Of a stretch of DNA of 64,000 nt, positions 53,645 through 63,189 are shown one piece after another. The notes beneath the pieces were generated by a model that was not told the DNA's origin, made no database searches, and saw only the letters and a list, made by a program, of their open reading frames with translations. Position numbers and translations under genes: made by a program. Within the stretch, counting starts at the first letter, position 1. The number at the start of each line of letters is the position of its first letter. Source of the stretch: Paraflavitalea devenefica (GTDB lineage Bacteria; Bacteroidota; Bacteroidia; Chitinophagales; Chitinophagaceae); NCBI RefSeq assembly GCF_011759375.1, contig NZ_JAARML010000002.1, positions 992,001-1,056,000 of the forward strand. The letters run 5' to 3'.

Positions 53645-54652
53645 ATGAAACAAGCAAACATCGATCAGATGCTGGCCGTATTGGAGCAGCAGTCGCAGGC
53701 TGGAAAGCCCTGGGTGGTCTATGAAAAATATAAATTACCGGAGCACCCCAGCGAACTGTCGTTCTTTGATTCTGCCACCGCCGCTGCCGCATTCTGTGAA
53801 GCAAACCAATGGGTGCGTGACCCGGAAGACGGCAGCTACAATGAGGGATGTTACCACTTTCACACGGCCGCTAACCTACAAGCTGAATACCAATATCTCA
53901 GTGGGGAGCCTCCTAAATTGCTGATTTCACCTGATGTGCTATGGCGGCATTTACTGGACAATAATATTCATCCGCACAATTTGTTTGACGAACGCAGTGC
54001 AATAATCAAGCTGGCCTATGGCAGGACAGAGGTCATGAGCAAACCGATCACCTTTATCCCCAACCAAGTCAGTTCCCAATACCATATCGTGCAGCATTCC
54101 CACCAGTCAGCCGGGTTGATCTACGAACTTGGGCACGGGACCAAGGTGTTGTATTCTAACAGCGATTACGCATCCGCAGTAGGGGAATTTTTCTCTTTGG
54201 GGGAAAGACTTCCTCCTGATCAAAAGGGCTACTCTATCAACCTAAATTTCATCATCCAGTACAAGGACCTGCCATTGATCCTGGACATGGAAGGACACCC
54301 GGCCAATAATTGTGGGCTAACGTTGGGATATGTCAACAACAGGAATGGACAGGTGGCCTTTGAGTTGGTGTGTGATCACCATCGTCCCATTATTACTAAC
54401 CTTCAATTTTTTACCCGCTACGATCCTGAGCAATCCAGGCTGATCCACCTGGATGACCGATTGACGGAGATATCACCAGGTTCGACCCTGCTCTCCGTTT
54501 CTGAGCATTACTACCATTCCAGGATTGACAACAAACTCATCGATCAGGTGCTGTATAATAGTCAAAAATATCATCTCCGGTCTTCTCATGAAAATCCTGG
54601 CATGGCAGGACCTGATGGAGAACAACGCATGGACACCGGCCTCAAACCGTAA
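53645..54652 (+). CDS. Unknown protein inserted between mobC and the relaxase gene
   Basis: 335 residues, soluble, no recognised family. Contains KPWVVYEKYKLPEHPSELSF near the start, a GHGTKVLYSNSDYASAVGEF segment and a mixed alpha/beta pattern. Starts 21 bp after mobC and ends 28 bp before the relaxase, so it is in the mobilisation operon. mobC and the relaxase are normally adjacent, so this is a module-specific addition that could act in relaxosome function or simply be cargo. Confidence 0.7.
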   Translation: MKQANIDQMLAVLEQQSQAGKPWVVYEKYKLPEHPSELSFFDSATAAAAFCEANQWVRDPEDGSYNEGCYHFHTAANLQAEYQYLSGEPPKLLISPDVLWRHLLDNNIHPHNLFDERSAIIKLAYGRTEVMSKPITFIPNQVSSQYHIVQHSHQSAGLIYELGHGTKVLYSNSDYASAVGEFFSLGERLPPDQKGYSINLNFIIQYKDLPLILDMEGHPANNCGLTLGYVNNRNGQVAFELVCDHHRPIITNLQFFTRYDPEQSRLIHLDDRLTEISPGSTLLSVSEHYYHSRIDNKLIDQVLYNSQKYHLRSSHENPGMAGPDGEQRMDTGLKP

Positions 54653-54680
54653 TGAATATACCCGTAAATGTGGTTTTCAA

Positions 54681-56201
54681 ATGATCGCCCGTATTACCAG
54701 CAGTAAAAGTTTTAGGCAAGTGGTTTACTACAATGAAAATAAACTGAAAGACAAATCAGCGCAGTGCATCGATGCCGTTGGTTTCGGGCAGGAACACTAC
54801 ACCCTGACCTCGAAAGAAAAACTGCAAAGGCTGCAGAAACAGGCTCGCAAAAACCGGCAGGTCAAAACCAATGCGATGCACATCAGTCTCAACTTTGAAC
54901 ATGGTGAAAAGTTATCCCAGTTCAAACTGCGGCAGATTGCGGCCAGTTACATGGACAAAATTGGTTTTGGCGGACAACCATACCTGGTCTATCTCCATAA
55001 AGATGCCGGGCATCCACACATCCATATCGTCACGACTAATATCCGGGATGATGGCAGCCGCATTCCCACCCATAACATCGGCGCCACCATTGGCATGGTA
55101 GCGCGCGAACAAGTGGAAGAAGAATTTGGACTGGTAAAAGCTGCCGGTCGCGGCAACGCCTACTTCCAAGGTATTGTACCGGCAGATATCGAAGGGATCC
55201 TGGGCGGTACTGTAAAGAACAAAGCGACAGTGTCCAATATCGTCCGGGCCGTGCTTTCCAAATACCAGTTTACTTCGCTGGGAGAATTTAATGCCATTCT
55301 CCGGCAGTTCAACGTGATGGCGGACCCTGGTGCCGAAGGCTCCCTGCTCCGTGAACGGGAAGGCATACTCTATAGCGCCATCGACAAAGAAGGCGAAAAA
55401 GCAGGGGCGCAAATCAAAGCCAGTAGCATCTACGTCAATGGCTGGGGGAATTTACCCAACAGTCCAACCACCCGGTTACTGAAAGCCAAGTATGAGCAGT
55501 CCGCTTATCGCAGACAGGCGTTCCGGGATGAACTTGCGGCTACCATTGAACAGATCCTGCAACAGGGCGTGCTCTTTTCTGAATTCAGGGAGCGGCTCCG
55601 GGCAAAAAAGATTGAGATAACGGTGCGCTATAACGTGAAGGGGCATATGTCAGGGATCATTTTTGTAGACCATGAAAACGGCGTAGCCTTCCAGGGTTCA
55701 GACCTGCGCAAAGGGATGGGCGCGGCCGGCATCGCCGCGCGGCTGGTCAGCGCAGAAAATATTACCCGCTCCTTTAACACCCGTCTGGTCAACGACACCC
55801 TGGCTGCCACTGTATATTCGGAGGGGTTTGTCCAGGTGCTACGGGCATGGAAAGATAGTGGGCTGCAAGTAGAAGCAAGGCAGTTGCCTGATGGTGCGGT
55901 GTACTTTTATATGGGCGCAACCCATCTTCCCACGGGCAGTTTCATCCCGGCTCCATCTCATATTCAAAAGTATTTACTGGTCAACCTTTCGCGTGCTGAC
56001 AGCCGCACCAACCGTGGTTACCGCCGCCGGGAAGACAGCCCCGCCGAGATCCATGCCGCCGTGTCTACTTTGGCTTCTTCCGGGTTATGGTTGCATTCGA
56101 TCATCCGCGAACTGGTGACCGCCGAAGAAGAACAAGGTCATCTGCCGTATGAATTATTAAAAGAAGCCAAGAAGCGCAAAAGAAAAAAGCGCTCCAGGTA
56201 A
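54681..56201 (+). CDS. mobA: MobA/VirD2-type relaxase (mobilisation nuclease)
   Basis: 506 residues from the ATG at 54681; the longer frame overlaps the previous gene and adds unrelated sequence. Nicks oriT and pilots the strand. The nucleophile is Tyr16 or Tyr17 in VVYYNENK. The three-histidine metal site HPHIHIV gives His111, His113 and His115. Helix MHISLNFEHGEKLSQ and GFGGQPYLVYLHKDAGHPH are typical of Bacteroidota relaxases. The long C-terminal part (about 200-506) is less conserved and ends in a Lys/Arg-rich tail. Confidence 0.9.
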   Translation: MIARITSSKSFRQVVYYNENKLKDKSAQCIDAVGFGQEHYTLTSKEKLQRLQKQARKNRQVKTNAMHISLNFEHGEKLSQFKLRQIAASYMDKIGFGGQPYLVYLHKDAGHPHIHIVTTNIRDDGSRIPTHNIGATIGMVAREQVEEEFGLVKAAGRGNAYFQGIVPADIEGILGGTVKNKATVSNIVRAVLSKYQFTSLGEFNAILRQFNVMADPGAEGSLLREREGILYSAIDKEGEKAGAQIKASSIYVNGWGNLPNSPTTRLLKAKYEQSAYRRQAFRDELAATIEQILQQGVLFSEFRERLRAKKIEITVRYNVKGHMSGIIFVDHENGVAFQGSDLRKGMGAAGIAARLVSAENITRSFNTRLVNDTLAATVYSEGFVQVLRAWKDSGLQVEARQLPDGAVYFYMGATHLPTGSFIPAPSHIQKYLLVNLSRADSRTNRGYRRREDSPAEIHAAVSTLASSGLWLHSIIRELVTAEEEQGHLPYELLKEAKKRKRKKRSR

Positions 56202-56249
56202 TAAAGTTATTGCCCACACGCATTGCTCCACCTATAAAAAGTTACATCC

Positions 56250-57356
56250 ATGAGCACCGGGGAAAACGACCAGATGCTCCGCGGGGTCATTGACCTATTG
56301 CGGCTTTCCAGTATCGTGTTACTGGGATTACACTTTTACATTTATTGCCATGGCACCGTTCTCGACTGGGGACTGACTGCCGATTTTCTGACGGGCATGA
56401 TTCGCAAAGGACAACACAGCCCATTTTTTACCAACCCCCACCTGATGAAGGCAGGGGTACTGGGACTCCTGATTGTCGCCCTTATCGGACTGAAAGGGAA
56501 AAAAGACACCAAAGCAAAAGGCTCAAATATAATTTGGCTGCTGGCGATTGGGTCGATCTGTTATTGGGCCAGCCCCCTGTTGATGCATCCAGCGATATAC
56601 AGCACCTGGAACGGACCATTGTATATCCTGCTAACAGCCTTCGGCTACATCCTTTTGCTCACCGGCGGTGCACGAATATCCCGGTTGATCAAAGTACACC
56701 TGGACAAGGACGTCTTTAACGAACTGAACGAGACCTTTCCGCAAGTGGAAGACTACCAGGCCAACGAGTACAGCATCAACCTGCCTGCCAAATATAACCT
56801 GAAAGGCAAAGTCCGAAAAAGCTGGATCAATATCCTGGCGCCCTTTCGCGCTACCATGATCATTGGCTCCGGAGGTGCGGGAAAATCCTATTTTATAATT
56901 CGTCATTATATCACCCAAATGATCTCGAAACATTTCACGATGTTTCTTTACGATTTCAAGTGGGATGACCTGAGCAAAATTGCTTACAATGCTTACCTAA
57001 AATACAAGGACACCTATCCTAAGGCACCAAAGTTTTACTACATCAACTTCGATGAACCATCGCGTACGCATCGCTGTAATGTAATTCCACCCGACAACAT
57101 GATGGACATTGCTGATGCCGCCGAGTCCAGCAGAACCTTGCTCCTGGCCCTGAACAGGGACTGGACGAGGAAATCCGGCGAATTTTTCATCGAGTCGCCA
57201 ATAAATTTTGTGACTGCAGTGTTCTGGTTTTTAAAAAAGTATCGCAATGGAAAGTATTGCACGCTACCGCATGCTATCGAATTTATGCAGCTACATTATG
57301 ATGACCTGTTCCCGATACTGGGGACAGAAAATGAGATTGAAGTCTTAATAGGGTAG
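56250..57356 (+). CDS. TraG/VirD4 coupling protein, N-terminal part (interrupted gene)
   Basis: 368 codons up to a premature TAG. Type IV coupling protein that hands the relaxase-DNA complex to a secretion channel. Membrane helices occupy about 14-32, 70-85, 95-113 and 120-139 (YWFCY-type N-terminus), followed by Walker A GSGGAGKS at about 210-217 and the helix FTMFLYDFKWDDLSK. The family sequence breaks exactly after EIEVLI at 57350, where a 47-nt hairpin insert brings the stop. The continuation NPFISAYLNRAMEQLEG is found after the insert in another frame. Confidence 0.85.
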   Translation: MSTGENDQMLRGVIDLLRLSSIVLLGLHFYIYCHGTVLDWGLTADFLTGMIRKGQHSPFFTNPHLMKAGVLGLLIVALIGLKGKKDTKAKGSNIIWLLAIGSICYWASPLLMHPAIYSTWNGPLYILLTAFGYILLLTGGARISRLIKVHLDKDVFNELNETFPQVEDYQANEYSINLPAKYNLKGKVRKSWINILAPFRATMIIGSGGAGKSYFIIRHYITQMISKHFTMFLYDFKWDDLSKIAYNAYLKYKDTYPKAPKFYYINFDEPSRTHRCNVIPPDNMMDIADAAESSRTLLLALNRDWTRKSGEFFIESPINFVTAVFWFLKKYRNGKYCTLPHAIEFMQLHYDDLFPILGTENEIEVLIG

Positions 57357-57397
57357 CGCTCATCCATCAACGTGGATGAGCGCTACCCTCCAGGATA
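57351..57397. repeat. 47-nt palindromic insert within the coupling-protein gene
   Basis: Bases 57350-57366 and 57373-57389 form a perfect 17-bp hairpin with a 6-nt loop (arm starts GGGTAGCGCTCATCCA). The insert is flanked by ATA on both sides (57348-57350 and 57395-57397). It brings a TAG at 57354-57356 and shifts the frame by two. Removal of exactly 47 nt restores an uninterrupted coupling protein. No other copy was seen in the window. Confidence 0.75.
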
Positions 57398-58285
57398 AAC
57401 CCGTTTATTTCGGCCTACCTGAACCGGGCCATGGAACAACTCGAAGGTCAGGTGGCCAGCGCCAAAATCGCACTGGCTCGTTTGGTATCACCCTATCTGT
57501 ATTATGTGCTCACCGGTAACGACTTTTCACTGGACATCAACAATCCAGATGATCCAAAGATTGTCTGCGTGGGTAATAATCCCCAACGCGTACAGATCTA
57601 CGGTGCGGTTCTATCGTTATACATCACTCGCCTCAGCCGGCTGATCACACAAAAGGGCAAATTACCCAGCACTATCATTGTGGACGAGCTGCCCACAATT
57701 TATTGGAATGGGGCGGAAAATTTGGTAGGAGTTGCACGAGGCTATAAATGCGCCTGTGTTTTTGCGGTCCAAGATTATTCTCAGTTGAAAAAAGATTACT
57801 CACGGGAACAGGCGGAGGTACTCGTAAATATTTGTGGCAATCTCTTCTGCGGCCAGGCGGTGGGAGACACCGCCAAAATGGTCTCTGATCGTATCGGGAA
57901 AATCATGCAGCCCCGCGATTCGGTGGCCATCAACCGGCAGGATACCAGTGTTACCAAAAGCACCCAGCTGGAAGTGGCCGTACCTCCATCACGTATATCC
58001 CAGCTATCAAGCGGTGAATTCGTAGGGATGCTGGCCGATACTCCCACTGAGATTATTAAACGAAAAGCATTCCATTGTCACATTCAAAATGATCATGCCG
58101 CCATTGCCGCCGAAGAAGCTGCCTACCAGGAGATTCCCATTGTAAAGGAAGTCAGCCATGCGGAGGTGATGGCCAACTTCCAAAAAGTAAAAGATGATGT
58201 CAATGAAATCCGCTACACCGAAATAGAAAGAATAAAAAATGACCCGAATCTTTCCCATCTCCTATTCATCAAACCGGGGCAGTAA
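57398..58285 (+). CDS. TraG/VirD4 coupling protein, C-terminal part (interrupted gene)
   Basis: The reading frame resumes at AAC (57398) as NPFISAYLNRAMEQLEGQVA; the first ATG is 57431. Carries Walker B IIVDELPTIYW, KCACVFAVQDYSQLKKDY and the VGDTAKMVSDRIGK region of the family, ending at a normal C-terminus. Joined to the upstream part it gives about 660 residues, the usual size. Whether the two halves are made as one protein (ribosome bypass), as two pieces, or not at all is unknown. Confidence 0.8.
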   Translation, partial: NPFISAYLNRAMEQLEGQVASAKIALARLVSPYLYYVLTGNDFSLDINNPDDPKIVCVGNNPQRVQIYGAVLSLYITRLSRLITQKGKLPSTIIVDELPTIYWNGAENLVGVARGYKCACVFAVQDYSQLKKDYSREQAEVLVNICGNLFCGQAVGDTAKMVSDRIGKIMQPRDSVAINRQDTSVTKSTQLEVAVPPSRISQLSSGEFVGMLADTPTEIIKRKAFHCHIQNDHAAIAAEEAAYQEIPIVKEVSHAEVMANFQKVKDDVNEIRYTEIERIKNDPNLSHLLFIKPGQ

Positions 58286-58331
58286 TCCTATTGCCCCGTC
58301 CTATTATAGAATACGGCGATTACAGTGGAGG

Positions 58332-59606
58332 CTATAAATCGCCCAAGGTGAGCCCCACAAAAGTTGATAGTGGCCGAAACCAGCTCCCATCTGTAAACAA
58401 CGTGTTGGAATGAAAAATACGTCCTACCGAAATCGAGATATTATCGATAACCGGAACGGTGATCTTTACCAAGGGCGCCAGCCGCAATGGCCGGACCAGG
58501 GCATCTGATAGTTCCAGGGTTTGCGATTTGCTGCTGGTGTAATGGGGATACGAGGTCCAGGTAAATATGCCTTGCAGGCCGGTAGACAAGGATGGAGAAA
58601 ACCGCGCCCCCGGCCATGGGGTATAGCAGACTTGCAGGGCTAAAGAGAGGTCAATATAGGCGGAGTTAACATCAGTGAGATGTTCTCCTCCCCAGGTAGG
58701 AATAGTGTCCATCGTATAAACATCATAGTAACTAAAATATCCCATGGCCTCCACCTTAAAGGCTATTTTCCCCCGCAACAGGGCTGGGCCCACCCGCTTG
58801 CCGATGGCGGCAACGAAGGGTAGCGCGCCAGGAATATGGTAAGGCAAATGCGGTCCCGATGATGACTGGTGCCGCAGTCCAGTCCAACCAATTGCGATCA
58901 TCAAATAAGGCCCTTTGGGCTTGGGGAATAGCACTCCTTCCTTGCTGGCGTCATAAAGGATATCGGATTGGAGCATATTGAGCCTTTTGACAATACTGGT
59001 CAAGGGGCCTACTTCATAGGTTGCGTCCAGGATTTCCTTCTCCATGAAATGCAACTGAAATTCCTTAGCCAGATCCAGCAGCTTTTTTTTAAAGGCATTG
59101 TTGAACAATAATTCCTGTGATTCCTCTTTTGCCCCCACGCCATAGTCTAACTCCCTTATCATGATATCATTTGAATTACTGTATTGCCAGAAGAAATGGT
59201 CCTTATAATCCCGGTAATAGTACAGGTTCAGCCGGTAACCCTCAACCAGCTTTTTCAAAAATACGGTCGCCTTGCGGGTTCGCTGCTGACTAATATTAAG
59301 CAGCGTTGATCCCTCATCGACCGGCCGGTCATCTATTTCAACCTCCTTGCAGAGAAAGGCACAGAAACCGGGCATCTCAAACCCCTGCAGGTCCCGCGGG
59401 AAATACAACACCTCCCGGCGATCACCGTCAAAAGAAATGAAATGGACATTCTTAGGTGTTTGCATGCCTTGTTCGATCCGCAGTTTACCAAAAAGGGTAT
59501 CTCCGTTTTTTTTGATGATATAACCATCCTGGGGCCGGTATTGGGCATGGCCAGTCAGGCACACGAGGCATAGCAGGGTGGCCGGCAATAAGCATTGCTT
59601 GAACAT
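58332..59606 (-). CDS. Exported protein of unknown function
   Basis: 424 residues from the ATG at 59606, which starts a clean signal peptide (LLPATLLCLVCLTGHAQ). The mature N-terminus has GYIIKKNGDTLFGKLRIEQG, a pattern often seen in secreted Bacteroidota proteins of unknown role. The C-terminal half is rich in beta strands with Gly/aromatic turns (TPWPGARFSPSLSTGLQGIF), possibly a small outer-membrane barrel. Stands alone after the mobilisation module, convergent to it. Cargo rather than transfer gene, as far as can be seen. Confidence 0.75.
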   Translation of the reverse strand: MFKQCLLPATLLCLVCLTGHAQYRPQDGYIIKKNGDTLFGKLRIEQGMQTPKNVHFISFDGDRREVLYFPRDLQGFEMPGFCAFLCKEVEIDDRPVDEGSTLLNISQQRTRKATVFLKKLVEGYRLNLYYYRDYKDHFFWQYSNSNDIMIRELDYGVGAKEESQELLFNNAFKKKLLDLAKEFQLHFMEKEILDATYEVGPLTSIVKRLNMLQSDILYDASKEGVLFPKPKGPYLMIAIGWTGLRHQSSSGPHLPYHIPGALPFVAAIGKRVGPALLRGKIAFKVEAMGYFSYYDVYTMDTIPTWGGEHLTDVNSAYIDLSLALQVCYTPWPGARFSPSLSTGLQGIFTWTSYPHYTSSKSQTLELSDALVRPLRLAPLVKITVPVIDNISISVGRIFHSNTLFTDGSWFRPLSTFVGLTLGDL

Positions 59607-59866
59607 ATCGTAGTTATTGTTTATGGTTAACAAAATCGTATAAGCACATACGCCCTGATCCAAGACGCCGCCGTATGCAACTGCTTCCCTGGTTGGTTAA
59701 AAAATAGAGGGTTACGATGGACATCGCCTCCCCCCATTGATGGTTGTTTTCAAGTGTGTAATGCGGATGTGCAGGCAGGGAGGGGTATTGTCCTTGTTAT
59801 CTCCTCACGATAACAAATCTTTCTAAAAGTCTCTCATAGGGAAATATCCAATTTTGTTGCCCCAGA

Positions 59867-60277
59867 CTAGAGTGTGTCTATTTGTACGAAACTAAAAATC
59901 TCTATTGCGAACAGTTCATTACCATCGGCCAGTTTATCCTTTACCAAATAAATTAGGTTTTCAAACATGCCGGCCTCTTTACCCATGGCATTTTTGATTC
60001 GTTTTGCCAGGTTAATTTTTGCCGTATCGAATTGCTGTGTATATTCCATTTTAGCCATTCTCAGCTCTACATCGAGTGACAGGTTTGTTGATGCCGAGTC
60101 CATCAGCCTGCAGGCAAAACGAAGGTCGAATCTTGGCATTTCCTTTCTTGCAAGACTATCTAGTCGCCTGAAAAAGTCCATGTTTAATGCTGGAGGCTTC
60201 ACTGGTTTAGGCTGGCAGGCCGGTAGAAAGGGTAAAACAGCGGGTACCAGCCATAGGATAACGATGAGTTGTTTCAT
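59867..60277 (-). CDS. Small lipoprotein of unknown function
   Basis: 136 residues. Lipoprotein signal with lipobox LPAC (Cys near 21), then a Pro-rich linker and helices (FFRRLDSLARKEMPRF, LAKRIKNAMGKEAG). No family recognised. Follows the DUF3738-like gene by 10 bp, so the two are probably an operon. Confidence 0.65.
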   Translation of the reverse strand: MKQLIVILWLVPAVLPFLPACQPKPVKPPALNMDFFRRLDSLARKEMPRFDLRFACRLMDSASTNLSLDVELRMAKMEYTQQFDTAKINLAKRIKNAMGKEAGMFENLIYLVKDKLADGNELFAIEIFSFVQIDTL

Positions 60278-60287
60278 CTAAGCGTGT

Positions 60288-61133
60288 TTAATGATTAGTG
60301 GATGTTTGATGATTATGACGATGTTGAACTATATCCTTGTTATTCGCTTTGATTTTTGTCAACAGCAACATCTCGATTCTGGCAAGTTGCTTCGATAATC
60401 TGCATCCATAGTTAGCCAGTTCCTTATTGAGTTCCTCCAAATCTGACCCATCCGTGGCCAGCGACATATTCACCGGACCCGGCCAATGGCTCTTGTCCAC
60501 CACCGGCACTCCCGGCGAAAAAGTATATTTAGTATTCAGGTAAGACACCAACTGATTGATCCCCTTATTTCGAAGGGTAATTCCATCACTGCCCACCTTA
60601 AACTGGGATTTTTCATGACCGGATGGGATAAGTGTTTTGCGATCATGGGTAAGGCACAGGCAATACATTGCCCGTGTAACGATTCTTCCCCGCAAACCAT
60701 ACATAAAACCGAAAAACCGGTTTAAGTCCTCCATCATTATCCTAAACAAGGTCGCTTCATGCACAGTGCTGATCCTTAAAGCATAAATAAAACCATGTTT
60801 GAGCCGCCAGGTTTTCTGGAACGATTCATCCCATACCGCAAGACTGGTCATCGGCGGCAGCACCAGCTCCTGCATCGCAGGCGGCAGCTCATCGATCATC
60901 AACCGGTTATAGGGCAGGTAACGATCACGAAAGCGACTGAGCGCGACCAGGTACATTTCCGCTATCGATAAATTGAGCAACTCCACCCGATCCTTCTGAA
61001 TGCTGATCACTCGTGCAGCACCTGGCAACGCCGTACCTTTTGCAAACGTGCTCTGTTGCTGTAAAAAGACATAATCCGATTCTACCTGCAGCTCTCCGCC
61101 AGGCCATTGTAAAAGGACGGTTTCTACCTTCAT
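60288..61133 (-). CDS. Protein with DUF3738-like C-terminal region
   Basis: 281 residues, no clear signal peptide. The C-terminal part (about 185-265) matches the layout of DUF3738 soil-type proteins: GITLRNKGINQLVSYLN, then VPVVDKSHWPGPVNMSL, then LEELNKELANYGCRLSKQLA and IEMLLLTK. The N-terminal 180 are unrecognised. DUF3738 proteins are generally exported and of unknown function. Linked to a lipoprotein gene 10 bp downstream. Confidence 0.65.
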   Translation of the reverse strand: MKVETVLLQWPGGELQVESDYVFLQQQSTFAKGTALPGAARVISIQKDRVELLNLSIAEMYLVALSRFRDRYLPYNRLMIDELPPAMQELVLPPMTSLAVWDESFQKTWRLKHGFIYALRISTVHEATLFRIMMEDLNRFFGFMYGLRGRIVTRAMYCLCLTHDRKTLIPSGHEKSQFKVGSDGITLRNKGINQLVSYLNTKYTFSPGVPVVDKSHWPGPVNMSLATDGSDLEELNKELANYGCRLSKQLARIEMLLLTKIKANNKDIVQHRHNHQTSTNH

Positions 61134-61605
61134 CTTGTTTTGCTTTATTTAACAGCCACCAAGGATGTCGATGCTGGGGCAGGATCAGCACATTTAGGTT
61201 GCATCATCACGCTCAGCAAGTACCCAACAACACGATCTCCAGAACACGATCTCCACAATCCATAGATCACAACCAACCACACACCTGAAATCGATTTTAC
61301 CACTATCCTCCAACCACTTCCCTCATCCCTCAGCGCCTCCTATAAGGAAACGGATGGAACCAGCCAATAACCAATATTGTTGATATTTTGACCTGTCCTC
61401 CACCAAACAATCTGTTCTGAGAACAAGGGGAACATCGAAACTAGGAATGGGGATACCTGTTTATATGGGCGCAAAGGCTGCTGCCGGCCATCGCGCCAGC
61501 AGCCTCCTGAGCGCTTGCGGAATACGCAACTCCTAATAATATAGAAAAACGTTTTTAGGTAAATAGTACCCCTGTGGAACCGGATTTTTTAGCCGACATG
61601 GAAGA
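61134..61605. other. Intergenic region without a supported gene
   Basis: About 470 bp between two minus-strand genes. It contains a doubled CACGATCTCCA (about 61230-61255) but no coherent frame or terminator. Probably the promoter region of the DUF3738-like gene. Confidence 0.4.
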
Positions 61606-62199
61606 TTATAACTTTTTGGGGGATTTTCGGAGGTTTTGGACCTTTTTGCCGAGGGCCGCTGCCTTGCCTTGCAGGTATTTTACACCCCGTTTCTTCAGGT
61701 TTTTAACCGACTGGACCTGAATGTTTAATCTACGGGCAATTTCATTCGGCCCCAGGCCATGGAGATAGGATAGCACGATGATCTCCCGGTAAGTCTTTGG
61801 CAGATCGGCCAGTTGGGCGTCCAGCTGTTGGTTCAGCAATGCTGAAACCTCGGCATGAATGATCTCCCGCTCCAGGTCCGGGGTGGGCTCCTCGGACAGC
61901 GCCTCCAGGTAGGCGTTTTCACCTGTGAGCTTTTTCTTGTATTTCTTTCGGTAGTTTTTGCAATGGCCGAGCACCGAAACGTACAGGTAGCTTTTTACGC
62001 GGGCAAGGGTTGCGAACCGCTTATTCTTCAGTTTCCATAAATCCAGCAGGGCATCATGGACCGCCTCCTGGGCCTGGGCGCGATTGTCCAGCAACCGCTC
62101 CGCGAAATTTTGCAAACCCGGGCCCATCATGTCCCTGATCTCCGCCAGGGCCTTTTCGTTCTTAGCCATTAACCCCGCAATAATCTCCTGCTCTGTCAT
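61606..62199 (-). CDS. ECF sigma factor
   Basis: 197 residues. Region 2 helices (AQAQEAVHDALLDLWKLK), region 4 with LADLPKTYREIIVLSYLHGL and HTH GPNEIARRLNIQVQSVKNLK. The C-terminus is Lys/Arg-rich. No anti-sigma gene is adjacent on this strand and its targets are unknown. It stands divergent from the ECF gene at 63.2 kb, 990 bp away. Confidence 0.9.
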   Translation of the reverse strand: MTEQEIIAGLMAKNEKALAEIRDMMGPGLQNFAERLLDNRAQAQEAVHDALLDLWKLKNKRFATLARVKSYLYVSVLGHCKNYRKKYKKKLTGENAYLEALSEEPTPDLEREIIHAEVSALLNQQLDAQLADLPKTYREIIVLSYLHGLGPNEIARRLNIQVQSVKNLKKRGVKYLQGKAAALGKKVQNLRKSPKKL

Positions 62200-63189
62200 C
62201 GCTGTTTGTTTTACTAATCATTCCCCAGGATCCGCATCAGGGGTGCGGGTCCGTTTTTTGCTGTTTACACAACAGACCCGGCGCCACCAGGCATCCCGAC
62301 AAGGGATGTGTCCGTATGGTATATGTAAGGACGGGGGATGGGTTCAATGTCTTCAAACCCGTACCTTACCTGTAACATATTCCATAACGCTTTAGACCTG
62401 AAATGCCACTGGCCTTTCAGGTCTGCACCCGTTACGAAAAAATTCATTATCAAATAAATAGCTGCACCCGTGTAATACCAGGTGATCGAGAAAGTATTGA
62501 TCTATGAGGTTGGTTGGGAACCTACCGGCTTGCGCTGCCCGGCAAGGTTTGAAAGTGAACGGCTGCTAAGAAAGGAAAAAGGTGCAACACAGCAAAATAA
62601 TGTGGACATTTTTCATGGAATTGACAATTGTATATTTTTTATCCACTAAGTGGTTATTGATTCGACAGGTTTTCGAATTATAAATTAAATGATATAAATT
62701 CGACTGAAGAACAGAAGGTGTAATAGCGTAAAAAATTAGTTTTATCGGGCTCAAGCGATTTTGCAGGAAATAGTTTATTTTGTCAGCGATAATTGCTGAT
62801 ACTTAGCGCTTAAAAAACAAATGACCCCTTCACCCTGCAATGTTTGCTTCAGCCTGAATAGCTGCAAAGGATTCAATATTGCCGGGCCGCAAAGGGCCAT
62901 TTATTTTTAGAACACATCTTCCATACCAGACCATCAAACCTTATTGCAGACTCCAATAATTCAACATCCAAATTTACTTGGTTGGTTGGTTGTACTCTTT
63001 TTGAAGAAAGTTGCGGGTGAGCACAGGCCAGCGGCCTGATTCATTCCAATCGGTTAAGGCATAGATTAGACAGCATTTCCGTAAAATGCCTTTTAGTTGC
63101 CTGGCTAAAAGCCATACTGCATGTATTAACCTGATTGCATGATGCCCCACTGTTGGATGAAGCAACCGATTTTTCCGTATTGAACCACA
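62200..63189. other. Long intergenic region between two divergent ECF genes
   Basis: About 990 bp. Only short frames without protein-like pattern. The middle (62580-62800) is very AT-rich. Must hold both ECF promoters; no clear boxes or RNA gene seen. Confidence 0.45.
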
